From Kibdelosporangium persicum (lineage in GTDB: Bacteria > Actinomycetota > Actinomycetes > Mycobacteriales > Pseudonocardiaceae): DNA of 64,000 bases. The translations under genes and the position numbers were made by a program. Shown here piece after piece: positions 55,872 to 64,000 of this stretch. The stretch's first letter is position 1, and each line of letters opens with the position of its first letter. The stretch lies in NCBI RefSeq assembly GCF_013280595.1, contig NZ_JAAATY010000023.1, forward strand, positions 95,976 to 159,975. The letters are read 5' to 3'. The notes under the pieces were generated by a model that was not told the DNA's origin, did no database searches, and saw nothing but the letters and a program-made list of their open reading frames with translations.

Positions 55872-57487
55872 TCGCCCGGCCCTTGCACGATGAGCTGCGG
55901 TGTCTGCGTGACGTGCACGATCTCCCCGGGCTGGAGCGGCCGGCTGGTGCCGTCGATCAGCCGCAGCTCCTCCGACCTGTTCGGGGCGAACGTCTGCGCG
56001 GCGCCGTCGCTCGTCCACTGGATCAGCAGGACTCGCCCGTCCTTCGCGGTGAACGCACACTGCCAGACGCCGACGGGCAGGTTGATCGACGGCCCCTGCT
56101 CGCACCCGCGTGTCCTCGTGCCGGCCAGCCAGCGTTGCAGTTCCTCGACGGCGAGGGCCGCGCGGGTCGGCGGCCCGCCGACGACCTGCAGGGTGATCGG
56201 GAGTCCGCCGCCGCCCCAGTTGTAGAAGTACGAACGGTTCAGGCCCTTGTTCGTTCCGTAGATGGCGACGAGGTAGAAACGAACCGCGTAGTCGATGGTG
56301 CGTTGTTCCGTGAGCGGTTTCTCCAGCGCGTGTTCGTACGTGGTGCCGGTGTTCCAGAGCCTCGGATGCGCGCCTGCCGCGTGGAATGTCTCGTCGATGT
56401 GGCCGAGCAGTTCCAGAGTGGTCTCCGGCGGATCGGCGGCGCGTCGCTGGTGCAGCTTGATCCCGGCGACGTCACAGTGCTGGTAACCGCCCAGTTCGGC
56501 GAACCGCCGCAGGAACGCCAGGCCGTCGGCGGTCCACAGCCGTCCCATGGACGGGCAGACCACCGTCACGTCGGGATCGGCCGCCTTGATCGCCAGGCTC
56601 GCGCGGCGGGTCATCTCGACGAGCGCCTCCGTCGAACCGGCGTAGTACCGGCCGTCGTTGCCGTACGCCCACAACTCGTACGCATCGAGCCGGCCGCGGT
56701 AGCGAGCCGCGACCGCGCTCACGAACCGGTCCCAGTCAGCCAGATCATCGGGCGGTGCGGCCCGGGAACCGTCGTTGTAAGCCGCCTTCGGGCTGGTCGG
56801 CGCCGCCCATGCGGGGGTACCGCCGAACACGAACATGGCGGGCAACCCGGCGTGCCGGGCGCTGTCGACCAGGCGGTCGAGGATGCTCCAGTCGTACACG
56901 TCCCGCTGCGGCTGGATGCTCGCCCAGCGAGTGCGGCTGTCCCAGAACCGCAGGCTGCCCACCCGGAACGAGGGCATCACTCCACTGGACGACGACGCCG
57001 TCACCCCGAACATGGTCGGGTCGACCGGTTCCTGCCGCGCCCACGACGGGCCGTACACCTGTTGGTTCGCCTCTGACACGGGTCCCGTTGGTGCCCCGGC
57101 CACGGCACTGAGCAGGAGAACGACGGTCAGCAGGCTGAGCGCGACCGATCCGAGGGGTATTCGCCGGCGGACGGACGGCTGTTTCGGGACGACCGGATCG
57201 GCGTTCTCCACCGACCGGGCCTGACGCCAGAGCCGCAAAAGCTCAGTGAGCTCGGAATCCGTCGCGGAACACGCCATCGCGATCCGCGCGACCGTCTGAT
57301 AGTCGGGCGGAACGGTTTTCCCGGTGCAGTACCGGTGCAGTGTGGAAGTGCTCGTATGGGTCTGCTTGCTCAGCTCGGAGTAGCTCAGTCCGGAACGGCT
57401 CTTCACCTCTGCCAGAAGTCGTGCGAGCTGATCTCCCGTGCCCGGCACGGCACCACTCTCCCCGGTCGTGACGCTGCGGCGAAGCAT
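55868..57487 (-). CDS. HTH - single membrane span - extracellular glycosidase-like domain protein
   Basis: A 539-aa protein. Residues 20-70 form an XRE-type HTH (LSYSELSKQTHTSTSTLHRY), 111-131 a membrane helix, and about 156-450 a GH39/GH5-like TIM barrel (ASIQPQRDVYDWSILDRLVD, AYELW..., EMTRRASLAIKAADPDVTVV). The position that should read WNEPN reads WAYGND (273-278), and the later TE/WITE-type nucleophile position reads LWNTGTT (377-383), so both catalytic Glu seem lost. This suggests a membrane sensor-regulator that reads an outer sugar. Not a known named family to me; the layout itself is directly visible. Confidence 0.8.
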   Translation of the reverse strand: MLRRSVTTGESGAVPGTGDQLARLLAEVKSRSGLSYSELSKQTHTSTSTLHRYCTGKTVPPDYQTVARIAMACSATDSELTELLRLWRQARSVENADPVVPKQPSVRRRIPLGSVALSLLTVVLLLSAVAGAPTGPVSEANQQVYGPSWARQEPVDPTMFGVTASSSSGVMPSFRVGSLRFWDSRTRWASIQPQRDVYDWSILDRLVDSARHAGLPAMFVFGGTPAWAAPTSPKAAYNDGSRAAPPDDLADWDRFVSAVAARYRGRLDAYELWAYGNDGRYYAGSTEALVEMTRRASLAIKAADPDVTVVCPSMGRLWTADGLAFLRRFAELGGYQHCDVAGIKLHQRRAADPPETTLELLGHIDETFHAAGAHPRLWNTGTTYEHALEKPLTEQRTIDYAVRFYLVAIYGTNKGLNRSYFYNWGGGGLPITLQVVGGPPTRAALAVEELQRWLAGTRTRGCEQGPSINLPVGVWQCAFTAKDGRVLLIQWTSDGAAQTFAPNRSEELRLIDGTSRPLQPGEIVHVTQTPQLIVQGPGD

Positions 57488-57751
57488 GGCACAAGCCGTC
57501 CCGCGGCGGAAGGGAAGCAGCAGGTCACCAGGCCTTGTGTCATGTCGGGACGGCAGTCGCTTGCCGGGCGGGCCCGGCGCGCGGCACGGTGGGAGACCGT
57601 GCGGCCCGTGACCGGACCGGCTCGCGCTTTCCGGGAATTCTTGTCTTCACAAAGGGGATTCAGTGCGTTTTCCGCGTGGTTCTCTGCCGGTGGTGGCACG
57701 GCCACTGGGCCGAATGTTCCGATTCGTGCGGCACAGTCCGGAGCGAGTGGG

Positions 57752-58207
57752 CTAAATCGTGGCGCAGAATTCGTTGCCCTCCGGATCCTTCATGATCCAC
57801 CAGTGGCCGGCCGGGCCCTTGTTCACTTCGCGGATACGGGTGGCGCCCAGGATTTCCAGCCGGGCCACCAGGTCCTTGAGCTCGCCCTGGTCACTGTGGA
57901 TGTCGATGTGCAGGCGGTTCTTGACGGACTGGCCCTCCGGGACGTCCTGAAACAGCAGTCTGCGGCCCTGACCGACGCCGGTGACTGGGTCGAACGGGTC
58001 GTCGGGATGCCGGATCGCGGCGTATCCGCGGAAGACCTTGCGCCCGTGGTGCTCGATGACCTGGTCCTCGGTGACGTGACCGGCGGCGAGCAGCTGCTCG
58101 ATCAGCGCGCTGGGGTCTTCCACCTCGTACTCCAGGGCGGCGGCCCAGAAGTCCGCGATGGTGGGCGCGTTCTTGGCGTCGATGACCAGCTTCCAGTGCA
58201 GTGCCAT
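57752..58207 (-). CDS. VOC-family (glyoxalase-like) protein
   Basis: A 151-aa protein with two VOC half-domains (ALHWKLVIDAKNAPTIADFW; NRLHIDIHS; WWIMKDPEGNEFC, the Glu being a typical metal ligand). ATG at 58207; a -10-like GATATAAAC lies about 8 bp before it, so it may be leaderless. GTAAC/GTTAC arms (58208-58212, 58224-58228) overlap this and may bind a regulator. Separated from nuoD by a 46-bp palindrome. Confidence 0.88.
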   Translation of the reverse strand: MALHWKLVIDAKNAPTIADFWAAALEYEVEDPSALIEQLLAAGHVTEDQVIEHHGRKVFRGYAAIRHPDDPFDPVTGVGQGRRLLFQDVPEGQSVKNRLHIDIHSDQGELKDLVARLEILGATRIREVNKGPAGHWWIMKDPEGNEFCATI

Positions 58208-58228
58208 GTAACTGTTTATATCGGTTAC
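58208..58228 (-). promoter_or_regulatory. Promoter/operator before the VOC gene
   Basis: GTAAC (58208-58212) and GTTAC (58224-58228) flank a TATAAA-like -10 on the minus strand, directly adjacent to the ATG. Confidence 0.35.
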
Positions 58229-58275
58229 ACGAGCCGGCGGCAACCGAGGCGGGCATCGCCGCCCCCTCAACCCCC

Positions 58276-58321
58276 CTCGTGAGTGTTTATCGGTGTTAGA
58301 ACACGGCTAAACACTCACGAG
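58276..58321. repeat. 46-bp dispersed palindrome, copy 5
   Basis: CTCGTGAGTGTTTATC arm with partner TAAACACTCACGAG; the inner part reads GGTGTTAGAACACGGC. It lies 12 bp after the nuoD stop. Confidence 0.9.
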
Positions 58322-58333
58322 GGGGTGGTGGGG

Positions 58334-59482
58334 CTACTTGTCGATGTCGCCGACCACGAAGAACATCGAGCCGAGGATCGCGATCATGTCGGCCAGCAGC
58401 GCGCCCCGCATCAGCTCGGGGATCACCTGCACGTTGTTGAACGAGGCGGATCGCAGCTTCATCCGCCACGGTGTCCGCTCGCCGCGGGACACCAGGTAGT
58501 ACCCGTTGATCCCCAGTGGATTCTCCGTCCACGCGTAGGTGTGTCCCGCCGGTGCCTTGAGGATCTTCGGTGTCCGGACGTTGATCGGGCCGGCGGGCAG
58601 GGCGGCCAGCCGGTCCGCGCACACCGCCGCGAGGTCAAGGGATGCGTAGACCTGGTCGACGAGGCACTCGAACCGGGCGAAGCAGTCGCCCTCGGTCCTG
58701 GTCACGACGGGAACGTCCACTTGGTCGTACGCCAGGTACGGCTCGTCCCTGCGCAGGTCGAAGTCCAGGCCGCTGGCCCGGGCGATCGGGCCGGAAACGC
58801 CGTACGCGGCGGCGTTCTCCCGGGACAGCACGCCGATACCGCGGGTCCTGGCGTGGAAGATCTCGTTGTCCCTGATGAGCTTCTCGGTCTCCCGCGTGCC
58901 CTTGCGGACGTCCTCGACCGCCCGGCGCACCCGGTCGAGCCAGCCGAGCGGAAGGTCCTCCTTCAGGCCGCCGACCCGGTTGAACATGTAGTGCATCCGG
59001 CCGCCGGAGACCTCCTCCATCACCGCCTGGAGGGTCTCGCGCTCGCGGAACGCGTAGAAGATCGGCGTGATGGCCCCGAGTTCGATGGGATACGAACCCA
59101 GGAACATCAAGTGGTTCAGCACCCGGTTCAGCTCGGCCAGCAGCATCCGCGCCCACACCGCACGCACGGGCGGCTCGATCCCGGTCATCCGTTCCACGGC
59201 CAGCACCACGCCGAGCTCGTTGGCGAACGCCGACAGCCAGTCGTGCCGGTTGGCCAGCACGATGATCTGCCGGTAGTCACGGACCTCGAAGAGCTTCTCG
59301 GCGCCGCGGTGCATGTAGCCGATGATCGGCTCGACCTCGGAGATCTGCTCGCCGTCCAGGGTGATCCGCAGCCGCAGCACCCCGTGCGTGGCCGGGTGCT
59401 GTGGCCCGATGTTCAGCACCATGTCCTCGCCGCCGAGGTGCGTGGCGCCCGAGCCGATCGCGACAGTGCGTTCCGTGCTCAT
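58334..59482 (-). CDS. nuoD: Complex I-like subunit NuoD, displaced from the nuo operon
   Basis: A 382-aa 49-kDa-type subunit forming the quinone pocket with Nuo[14 protein letters not shown] gives the quinone-contact His33; the HRGAEKL motif gives Arg59, aligned by eye with the Arg of NDUFS2 methylated by NDUFAF7. The Tyr that holds the quinone head in complex I (in DY) is Trp82 here (HDWLSAF). The start at 59482 overlaps the MidA-like gene by 4 nt (ATGA). This is the only nuoD in the window, so it most likely completes the nuoA-N set lacking it. Confidence 0.95.
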   Translation of the reverse strand: MSTERTVAIGSGATHLGGEDMVLNIGPQHPATHGVLRLRITLDGEQISEVEPIIGYMHRGAEKLFEVRDYRQIIVLANRHDWLSAFANELGVVLAVERMTGIEPPVRAVWARMLLAELNRVLNHLMFLGSYPIELGAITPIFYAFRERETLQAVMEEVSGGRMHYMFNRVGGLKEDLPLGWLDRVRRAVEDVRKGTRETEKLIRDNEIFHARTRGIGVLSRENAAAYGVSGPIARASGLDFDLRRDEPYLAYDQVDVPVVTRTEGDCFARFECLVDQVYASLDLAAVCADRLAALPAGPINVRTPKILKAPAGHTYAWTENPLGINGYYLVSRGERTPWRMKLRSASFNNVQVIPELMRGALLADMIAILGSMFFVVGDIDK

Positions 59483-60393
59483 AGCCCGATCCTTGCACTC
59501 GACGAGTGGACAAGCCATCCAAACGAGCCCAGGCCGTCACGGTCGATCAGCTCGGCCTCCTCACCGGCCTGCCGCAGCCCGCGCAGGTACTGCGGCGGGT
59601 CGGTCCCGGCCAGCTCGATCGGCGGCTTGGCGCCCAGAATCCCCAACGCTCGCAACGCATCCCGTTGCGTGGTCAGTCGCGTTTCCGGAACGCTCGCGGC
59701 ACAGGCGTCCAGGGCCACGTGCGCGGTGATGTCACACGAACCATCCGGAACGGGCTGGACCTGGCGTCCGTTCCGGTATCCGGTCAGCGTTCCGTGGAAC
59801 GGCCGGGTGCCGAGCGTGTGCCCGTAGTCCGCGGCCACGACGACACCGCTGCGCACCCGCTTGACGAGGTCCGCCCACGCCTCGTCCCGGGGACGGCCGA
59901 TCTCGGCGCGCCGGCCGGGCCCGGTCAGCGGCCACCAGCGTTCCAGCCATGCCAGGTCGGCCGCGTCCGGCGGGTCGCCCAGGCATTCCGTGCCGTCCGG
60001 GGACACCATGACCAGACGTGGGCCGTCGGACGCCTGCTCGACCACGTCCACCGGGATGGTGTCGAGCCACTCGTTGGCGATCACCAGCCCGTCGATCGTT
60101 TCGGGAAGCCGGTCCGTCCAGGCGATCCTCGCGGGCAGTCCGGCAGGTCTGGGTGCGATTTCCACCGCGATCAGCTCGGCTTCGGTCGCCAGGGCGGCCA
60201 GCAGCGCGCCGTCACCCGAGCCGACGTCGACGATCTGCGGCGCGTCCGGCATCAGTCGCAGCACAGCGGCCGCGAAACGCGGCGACGCATGGACAGAGGT
60301 ACGGAAGTGACGCGCGGGTTGTCCTGTGCTTCGGTAGAAGCCGTCCTTGGCGTACAGCGCCTGTTCCATCGCCGTACGCCAAGTCATCCACAT
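59479..60393 (-). CDS. MidA/NDUFAF7-family SAM methyltransferase
   Basis: A 304-aa member of the DUF185/Methyltransf_28 family: SAM site [29 protein letters not shown] (the family's SNEWLDALP motif), and ADYGH ... [26 protein letters not shown]. In mitochondria the homologue NDUFAF7 dimethylates an Arg of the NuoD homologue NDUFS2 and is needed for complex I assembly. Here it is translationally coupled to nuoD. Shorter N-terminus than mitochondrial members. ATG at 60393 or 60387. Confidence 0.88.
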   Translation of the reverse strand: MWMTWRTAMEQALYAKDGFYRSTGQPARHFRTSVHASPRFAAAVLRLMPDAPQIVDVGSGDGALLAALATEAELIAVEIAPRPAGLPARIAWTDRLPETIDGLVIANEWLDTIPVDVVEQASDGPRLVMVSPDGTECLGDPPDAADLAWLERWWPLTGPGRRAEIGRPRDEAWADLVKRVRSGVVVAADYGHTLGTRPFHGTLTGYRNGRQVQPVPDGSCDITAHVALDACAASVPETRLTTQRDALRALGILGAKPPIELAGTDPPQYLRGLRQAGEEAELIDRDGLGSFGWLVHSSSARIGL

Positions 60394-60414
60394 GCCCCTG
60401 AGCGTAGGGCCGAG

Positions 60415-61497
60415 TCACTGTGGCAGCGTCACGAGGAACTCGGTGAGTGCCTGGTAGTAGGGCTCGATGGTGGTGATGTCGGCGTACTCGTTCGGGCCGT
60501 GCAGGCCGTCGCCGCCGATCCCGAAGATCACGGCGTCGATGCCGCGCTGGTAGAAGAAGCGGCTGTCCGCGGCACCGTGCTTGATCAGGAAGTCGCCGTC
60601 GAAGCCCTGGTTTCGGGCCGCCTGCCGCAGTGACCGCGTTTCCGGCCGGTCACGGTCGGCCTTGTGCGGCGGGTCGGCGTAGTCGACCTCCGCCGTGACG
60701 CCGGGCAGGCAGAACGTCTGCAGGTACTCCGTGATCTCCGCTTCGGTCCGGCCGTTCAGCGTGGTGTCCTCCGGCGGGAACCTGATGTCCAGCCAGGCCT
60801 CGGCCTGCGCCGGGACCTGGTTGCGGGCGGTGTTCGCCGTCTCGATCCTGGCGACGTTCACGGTCGTCCGCCAGGCCTCGCTGTCCGGGACGGGGTACTC
60901 GGCCAGCAGGTTCTCGATCGTGGCCAGCAGCTTGAGCAGCGCGTTGTCGCCGTTCCACGGATAGGCGCTGTGCCCGGTCCGGCCGGTGGCGCGCAGGTTC
61001 GCGCCGAGGATGCCCTTCGAGTCGGTCACCAGCTTCAGCCCGCTCTGCTCGCCGATGATCACGAAGTCGCCGGTGACACCCTGGTCGAGCTGGTGTCTGG
61101 TGCCGTCCCGGCCGCCCACCTCCTCATCGGTGACCAGTTGCAGTGCGATCGGCAGCCGCGGACCGAGCTCGCGGAAGACCAGCGCCTCGACGAGCGCGGC
61201 GACCTTCATGTCGTGCGCGCCCCTCGCGTACAGCCGGTCGCCTTCCAGGCGGGGGACGAACTGGTCCGCCCGGCCGGGCACCACGTCGAGGTGGGCGTTG
61301 AGGATCACCGCGAACCGTCGCCGCCGGCTGCCCGCGTACAGCAGGGCGCTGGGTTTGCCGTGGGACTCGAACCGTTCCACCGTGAACCCCGGCCCGACGA
61401 AGTCCAGCACGAACTCCAGCGCCCGGTGCAACTCCGCCGGGCGGTCGGCGGTCGAGGGAATGGAGAGCAACCGCGTCGCCGGTGCGAGAAGGTCCAT
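60415..61497 (-). CDS. M20-family metallopeptidase/deacylase
   Basis: A 360-aa zinc hydrolase: NAHLDVVPG (His, Asp), GAHDMK (bridging Asp), TDEEVGG (catalytic Glu), and GHSAYPWNGDNAL in the dimer domain. Acts on dipeptides or N-acyl amino acids; exact substrate unknown. It lies 21 bp before the MidA-like gene on the same strand, so M20-midA-nuoD may be one transcript. Divergent from an AraC gene. Confidence 0.92.
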   Translation of the reverse strand: MDLLAPATRLLSIPSTADRPAELHRALEFVLDFVGPGFTVERFESHGKPSALLYAGSRRRRFAVILNAHLDVVPGRADQFVPRLEGDRLYARGAHDMKVAALVEALVFRELGPRLPIALQLVTDEEVGGRDGTRHQLDQGVTGDFVIIGEQSGLKLVTDSKGILGANLRATGRTGHSAYPWNGDNALLKLLATIENLLAEYPVPDSEAWRTTVNVARIETANTARNQVPAQAEAWLDIRFPPEDTTLNGRTEAEITEYLQTFCLPGVTAEVDYADPPHKADRDRPETRSLRQAARNQGFDGDFLIKHGAADSRFFYQRGIDAVIFGIGGDGLHGPNEYADITTIEPYYQALTEFLVTLPQ

Positions 61498-61524
61498 CAG
61501 CCCAGGCTATCTACCATTGGTCCG

Positions 61525-61935
61525 GTGACAGGCGCGTACATGAGCCCCGGCGAGGACCAGAACCGGCGGCTGCTGCGCGCCAGGGACGCGATGGACCGCG
61601 ACTTCGCCAAGCCACTCGACGTGCCCGCGCTCGCGCGGATCGCTCTGATGTCCCCGACCCATTTCACGCGCTCCTTCCGGGCGACGTTCGGCGAGACGCC
61701 ACACCGGTACCTGCAGCGCAGGCGGATCGAACGGGCCATGGCACTGCTGGGCTCGCCGTCGGCCACCGTCACCGAGGTGGCCGCGAAGGTCGGCTTCGAG
61801 AGCCTCGGCACGTTCAGCCGCACGTTCCGCGCGATCGTCGGCGTGTCGCCGACCGGGTTCCGGGCCGGCGCGCGACCGGTCGCCGTGCCGGTGTGCTTCG
61901 TCAAGGCGTGGACCAGACCGAGTCGTTTTGGATAA
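61525..61935 (+). CDS. AraC-family regulator
   Basis: A 136-aa protein consisting mainly of the AraC two-HTH domain (DVPALARIALMSPTHFTRSF, RATFGETPHRYLQRRRIERA, VTEVAAKVGFESLGTFSRTF). No ligand domain. GTG at 61525 or ATG at 61540. The VOC gene follows 35 bp later, a common pair in actinobacteria. Confidence 0.92.
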   Translation: MTGAYMSPGEDQNRRLLRARDAMDRDFAKPLDVPALARIALMSPTHFTRSFRATFGETPHRYLQRRRIERAMALLGSPSATVTEVAAKVGFESLGTFSRTFRAIVGVSPTGFRAGARPVAVPVCFVKAWTRPSRFG

Positions 61936-61970
61936 GCCGTCCCGATCATCACGCCGTTAGGGTTCGCGGC

Positions 61971-62432
61971 ATGTTCACGCGTATCAGCATTCACTCCGTG
62001 TACGTCCTGGATCAGGACGAAGCCCTGGACTTCTACGTGGGCAAACTGGGGTTCCAGGTGACCGCCGACGTCGACATGGGCTTCATGCGGTGGCTGACGG
62101 TGGCGCTGCCGTCGGACCCGGACCGGTCCATCCTGCTGGAGAAGCCGGGGTCGCCGTCGCTCAGCGACGACACCGCCGCGCAGGTCCGTGACCTGGTGAC
62201 CAAGGGTGCGCTGGGCGTGGCGGCGGTGCTCAACACCGACGACTGTCAGAAGACCTACGAGACTCTCAAGGCCAAGGGCGTCGAGTTCACCGAGGAGCCC
62301 ACGAAACAGCCCTACGGCATCGACTGCGCACTGCGTGACCCGTTCGGCAACCACATCCGGATCACGCAGCCCGCGCAGGGACCCGTGGAGATCACCGAAG
62401 AGGACATCGCTCGCTGGCAGGCCGAAGCCTAG
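61971..62432 (+). CDS. VOC-family (glyoxalase-like) protein
   Basis: A 153-aa VOC protein (FTRISIHSVYVLDQDEALDF, YVGKLGFQV, CALRDPFGNHIRITQP) with typical Glu/His metal-site pattern. Function not certain (isomerase, ring-cleaver or resistance protein). Paired with the AraC gene upstream. The 46-bp palindrome's broken sixth copy begins 20 bp after its stop. Confidence 0.9.
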   Translation: MFTRISIHSVYVLDQDEALDFYVGKLGFQVTADVDMGFMRWLTVALPSDPDRSILLEKPGSPSLSDDTAAQVRDLVTKGALGVAAVLNTDDCQKTYETLKAKGVEFTEEPTKQPYGIDCALRDPFGNHIRITQPAQGPVEITEEDIARWQAEA

Positions 62433-62452
62433 TCTGGGCGGATGGACACCGC

Positions 62453-62485
62453 CTCGTGAGTGTTTATCGGTGTTAGAACCCTGAT
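62453..62485. repeat. Broken 46-bp palindrome, copy 6
   Basis: The left 33 bp (CTCGTGAGTGTTTATC, GGTGTTAGAACC, CTGAT) match the other copies; then the sequence leaves the family abruptly where the IS element begins. The right arm should lie beyond the window, after the element. Confidence 0.8.
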
Positions 62486-62526
62486 CCACCGGTGAATGTG
62501 TTGGTGGTGGGTATGTCGTAGACGGG

Positions 62527-62594
62527 CAGGTGCCCTCTGAGCTGGGATGATTGTTCTTGTCTAGGGAACAAGCCATCACAGAAGAGGGCACCTG
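62527..62594. repeat. Hairpin in the IS leader
   Basis: CAGGTGCCCTCT (62527-62538) and AGAGGGCACCTG (62583-62594) are perfect 12-bp complements flanking an inner TTGTTC/GAACAA pair. It ends 4 nt before the transposase GTG and could limit transposase translation. Confidence 0.65.
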
Positions 62595-62598
62595 TTAA

Positions 62599-63981
62599 GT
62601 GAAAGCATCGCATACCCGTGGTGGGATTGACGCGAGGTTCGACCATCCGACGTTGGTGTCGCAGGCCGGGCTGGTGCCGGCGATGCGATTAGCGCAGGAT
62701 GCGGGCCTGTCTGAGCTGGCCGATAGGCATGTCCGGCTGGGTGGCTCGATCGGCGCCAACGCCGGCGCGAAGATCGCGTCGATCGTGGCGGGCATGGTCT
62801 GTGGCGCGGACTCGATCGACGATCTGGACGTGATCCGCCATGGCGGGCTGCCGCTGCTGTTCGACGGTATCAGGGCACCGTCCACGCTGGGCAGCTTCCT
62901 GCGGTATTTCGGCATCGGTCACCTGACCCAGTTGCAGCACGTGGCTCACGGGGTGCTGGTCAGGCTGGCCGCCCAGACCCCGCTGCTGCCCGGCGTCGAT
63001 CAGCTGGCCTTTGTGGACATGGATTCCAAAACCCAGCAGGTGCACAGCAAGAAACAAGGTGCCGCGTACGGGCACAAGAACCTGTTCGGCCTGGACTACC
63101 AACTCATCACGCTGGGCACCCCGCTGGCCGCTCCGGTGATCCTCGACAGCCGGCTACGCGGCGGCAACGCCCACTCCGCCCGCAACGCCGCCAGCCTGCT
63201 GCGCCGCTCGCTGACCACCGCCCGAGCCTGCGGCGCGACCGGCCCCATCCTGGTACGCATGGACTCGGCGTTCTTCAACGGCGAGGTCATCACCGAGGTG
63301 ATCACGGCCGGCGCATGGTTTTCCATCACCGCACGCCACAGCGGCAACGTCACCGCCGCCATCCACGACATCCCCGAACCACACTGGCAACCGGTCACCT
63401 TCGCCACCCCCATCCGCGACCAGGACACCGGGCAGCTGATCACCCACGCCGAGATCGCCGAGACCAGCCTGACCGTTCTCACCAACATCACCCGGCACCC
63501 CACCGGACCAGCCACCCTCCGGCTGATCGTGCGCCGCGTGCCCATCACCACCCCGCACACCGACCAACAACCACTATTCCCCGCTTACCGCTACCACGCC
63601 ATCCTCACCAACTCCCCACTCGAAAAGACCCAAGCCGAGGCCTGCCACCGCCAACGAGCCGGCAGCATCGAACACGTCCTGGGCCAACTCGCCACCAGCA
63701 CCCTGACCCACTTCCCGTCACACGCCTTCATCGCCAACGCCGCCTGGCTGATCCTGGCCACCATCACCCACAACCTCCTGCGCGCCACCGGCTGCCTGGC
63801 CACCGGACGCTTCGCCCGCGCCCACACCACCACCCTGCGCCGCACCCTGATCACCGTGGCCGCCCAACTCACCCGCCAAGCACGCCGCACCACCCTGCGC
63901 CTGCCCACCCACTGGCCCCACCGCAACGCCTGGCTACTGCTGTTCGACCGGGCACACTCCCCACCCCCACTCCAGCATTGA
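62599..63981 (+). CDS. IS1380-family transposase
   Basis: A 460-aa DDE transposase. Candidate catalytic acids lie in LAFVDMDSKTQQ, LVRMDSAFFNGE and the late RQRAGSIEHVLGQL helix. Full length with an intact frame, so the element may be active. GTG start; ribosome site weak and hidden by the hairpin. Confidence 0.93.
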   Translation: MKASHTRGGIDARFDHPTLVSQAGLVPAMRLAQDAGLSELADRHVRLGGSIGANAGAKIASIVAGMVCGADSIDDLDVIRHGGLPLLFDGIRAPSTLGSFLRYFGIGHLTQLQHVAHGVLVRLAAQTPLLPGVDQLAFVDMDSKTQQVHSKKQGAAYGHKNLFGLDYQLITLGTPLAAPVILDSRLRGGNAHSARNAASLLRRSLTTARACGATGPILVRMDSAFFNGEVITEVITAGAWFSITARHSGNVTAAIHDIPEPHWQPVTFATPIRDQDTGQLITHAEIAETSLTVLTNITRHPTGPATLRLIVRRVPITTPHTDQQPLFPAYRYHAILTNSPLEKTQAEACHRQRAGSIEHVLGQLATSTLTHFPSHAFIANAAWLILATITHNLLRATGCLATGRFARAHTTTLRRTLITVAAQLTRQARRTTLRLPTHWPHRNAWLLLFDRAHSPPPLQH

Positions 63982-64000
63982 CCACCCACCAAGGCACCCC

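Larger units (their letters stand above)
62486..64000 (+). mobile_element. IS1380-family insertion sequence (right end outside the window)
   Basis: Starts at the break in palindrome copy 6 and contains one transposase gene. The right terminal repeat is not reached within the window. The exact left end is set by comparison with intact palindrome copies; target-site duplication cannot be seen. Confidence 0.75.

Overview
The window is high-GC DNA with GTG/TTG starts, 4-nt ATGA/GTGA gene overlaps, an F420-type luciferase-like enzyme, actinobacterial-type SOS boxes and many TetR, LysR, LacI, MocR and HxlR regulators. This fits an actinomycete chromosome, most probably a Pseudonocardiaceae-like genus. 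The genus is an inference. No rRNA, tRNA, CRISPR array or prophage was seen. The only mobile element is an IS1380-family element at the right edge.

Left part (1-29 kb): short, independently regulated accessory units. These are a P450 with a divergent TetR, a PrmC-like and a second methyltransferase, a secreted beta-propeller-like protein, a metallophosphoesterase, a Nudix hydrolase, a secreted flavoprotein, an SOS-box MFS exporter, a 2-hydroxyacid dehydrogenase, a secreted chorismate mutase, a cupin, a LuxR-type HTH protein, an SOS-box small protein, an LLM oxidoreductase, a Cys/Met lyase with a divergent MocR regulator, a GH2 beta-galactosidase with LacI (and the wreck of a sugar permease between them), secreted proteins, an MFS exporter, and LysR-linked metabolic genes including a tartrate-dehydrogenase-like enzyme.

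Middle part (29-46 kb): a secreted M64 peptidase and a CBM/beta-helix protein under a LacI regulator with a large palindromic operator. Then come HxlR/PPOX/hydrolase genes, an Lrp pair, DinB, a FAD-Rieske oxidoreductase, an Orn/Lys/Arg decarboxylase-like enzyme, and a hyi-glxR-gcl operon that converts glyoxylate toward glycerate. The operon is followed by two 22-bp tandem arrays in inverted orientation.

Right part (47-62 kb): a translationally coupled operon nuoA-B-C-H-I-J-K-L-M-N plus a small cold-shock-like gene. The NADH module (nuoE, F, G) is absent and nuoD is missing from its usual place after nuoC. A nuoD is found 2.7 kb downstream on the opposite strand, overlapping by 4 nt a MidA/NDUFAF7-family methyltransferase gene. 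Together these give an 11-subunit complex-I-like enzyme with unknown electron input and a linked candidate assembly methyltransferase. Between the two parts lies a protein joining a cytoplasmic HTH, one membrane span and an outer glycosidase-like domain that seems to lack its catalytic glutamates.

A 46-bp palindrome (five intact copies with compensatory changes, one copy broken where the IS element begins) is scattered between genes through the whole window.
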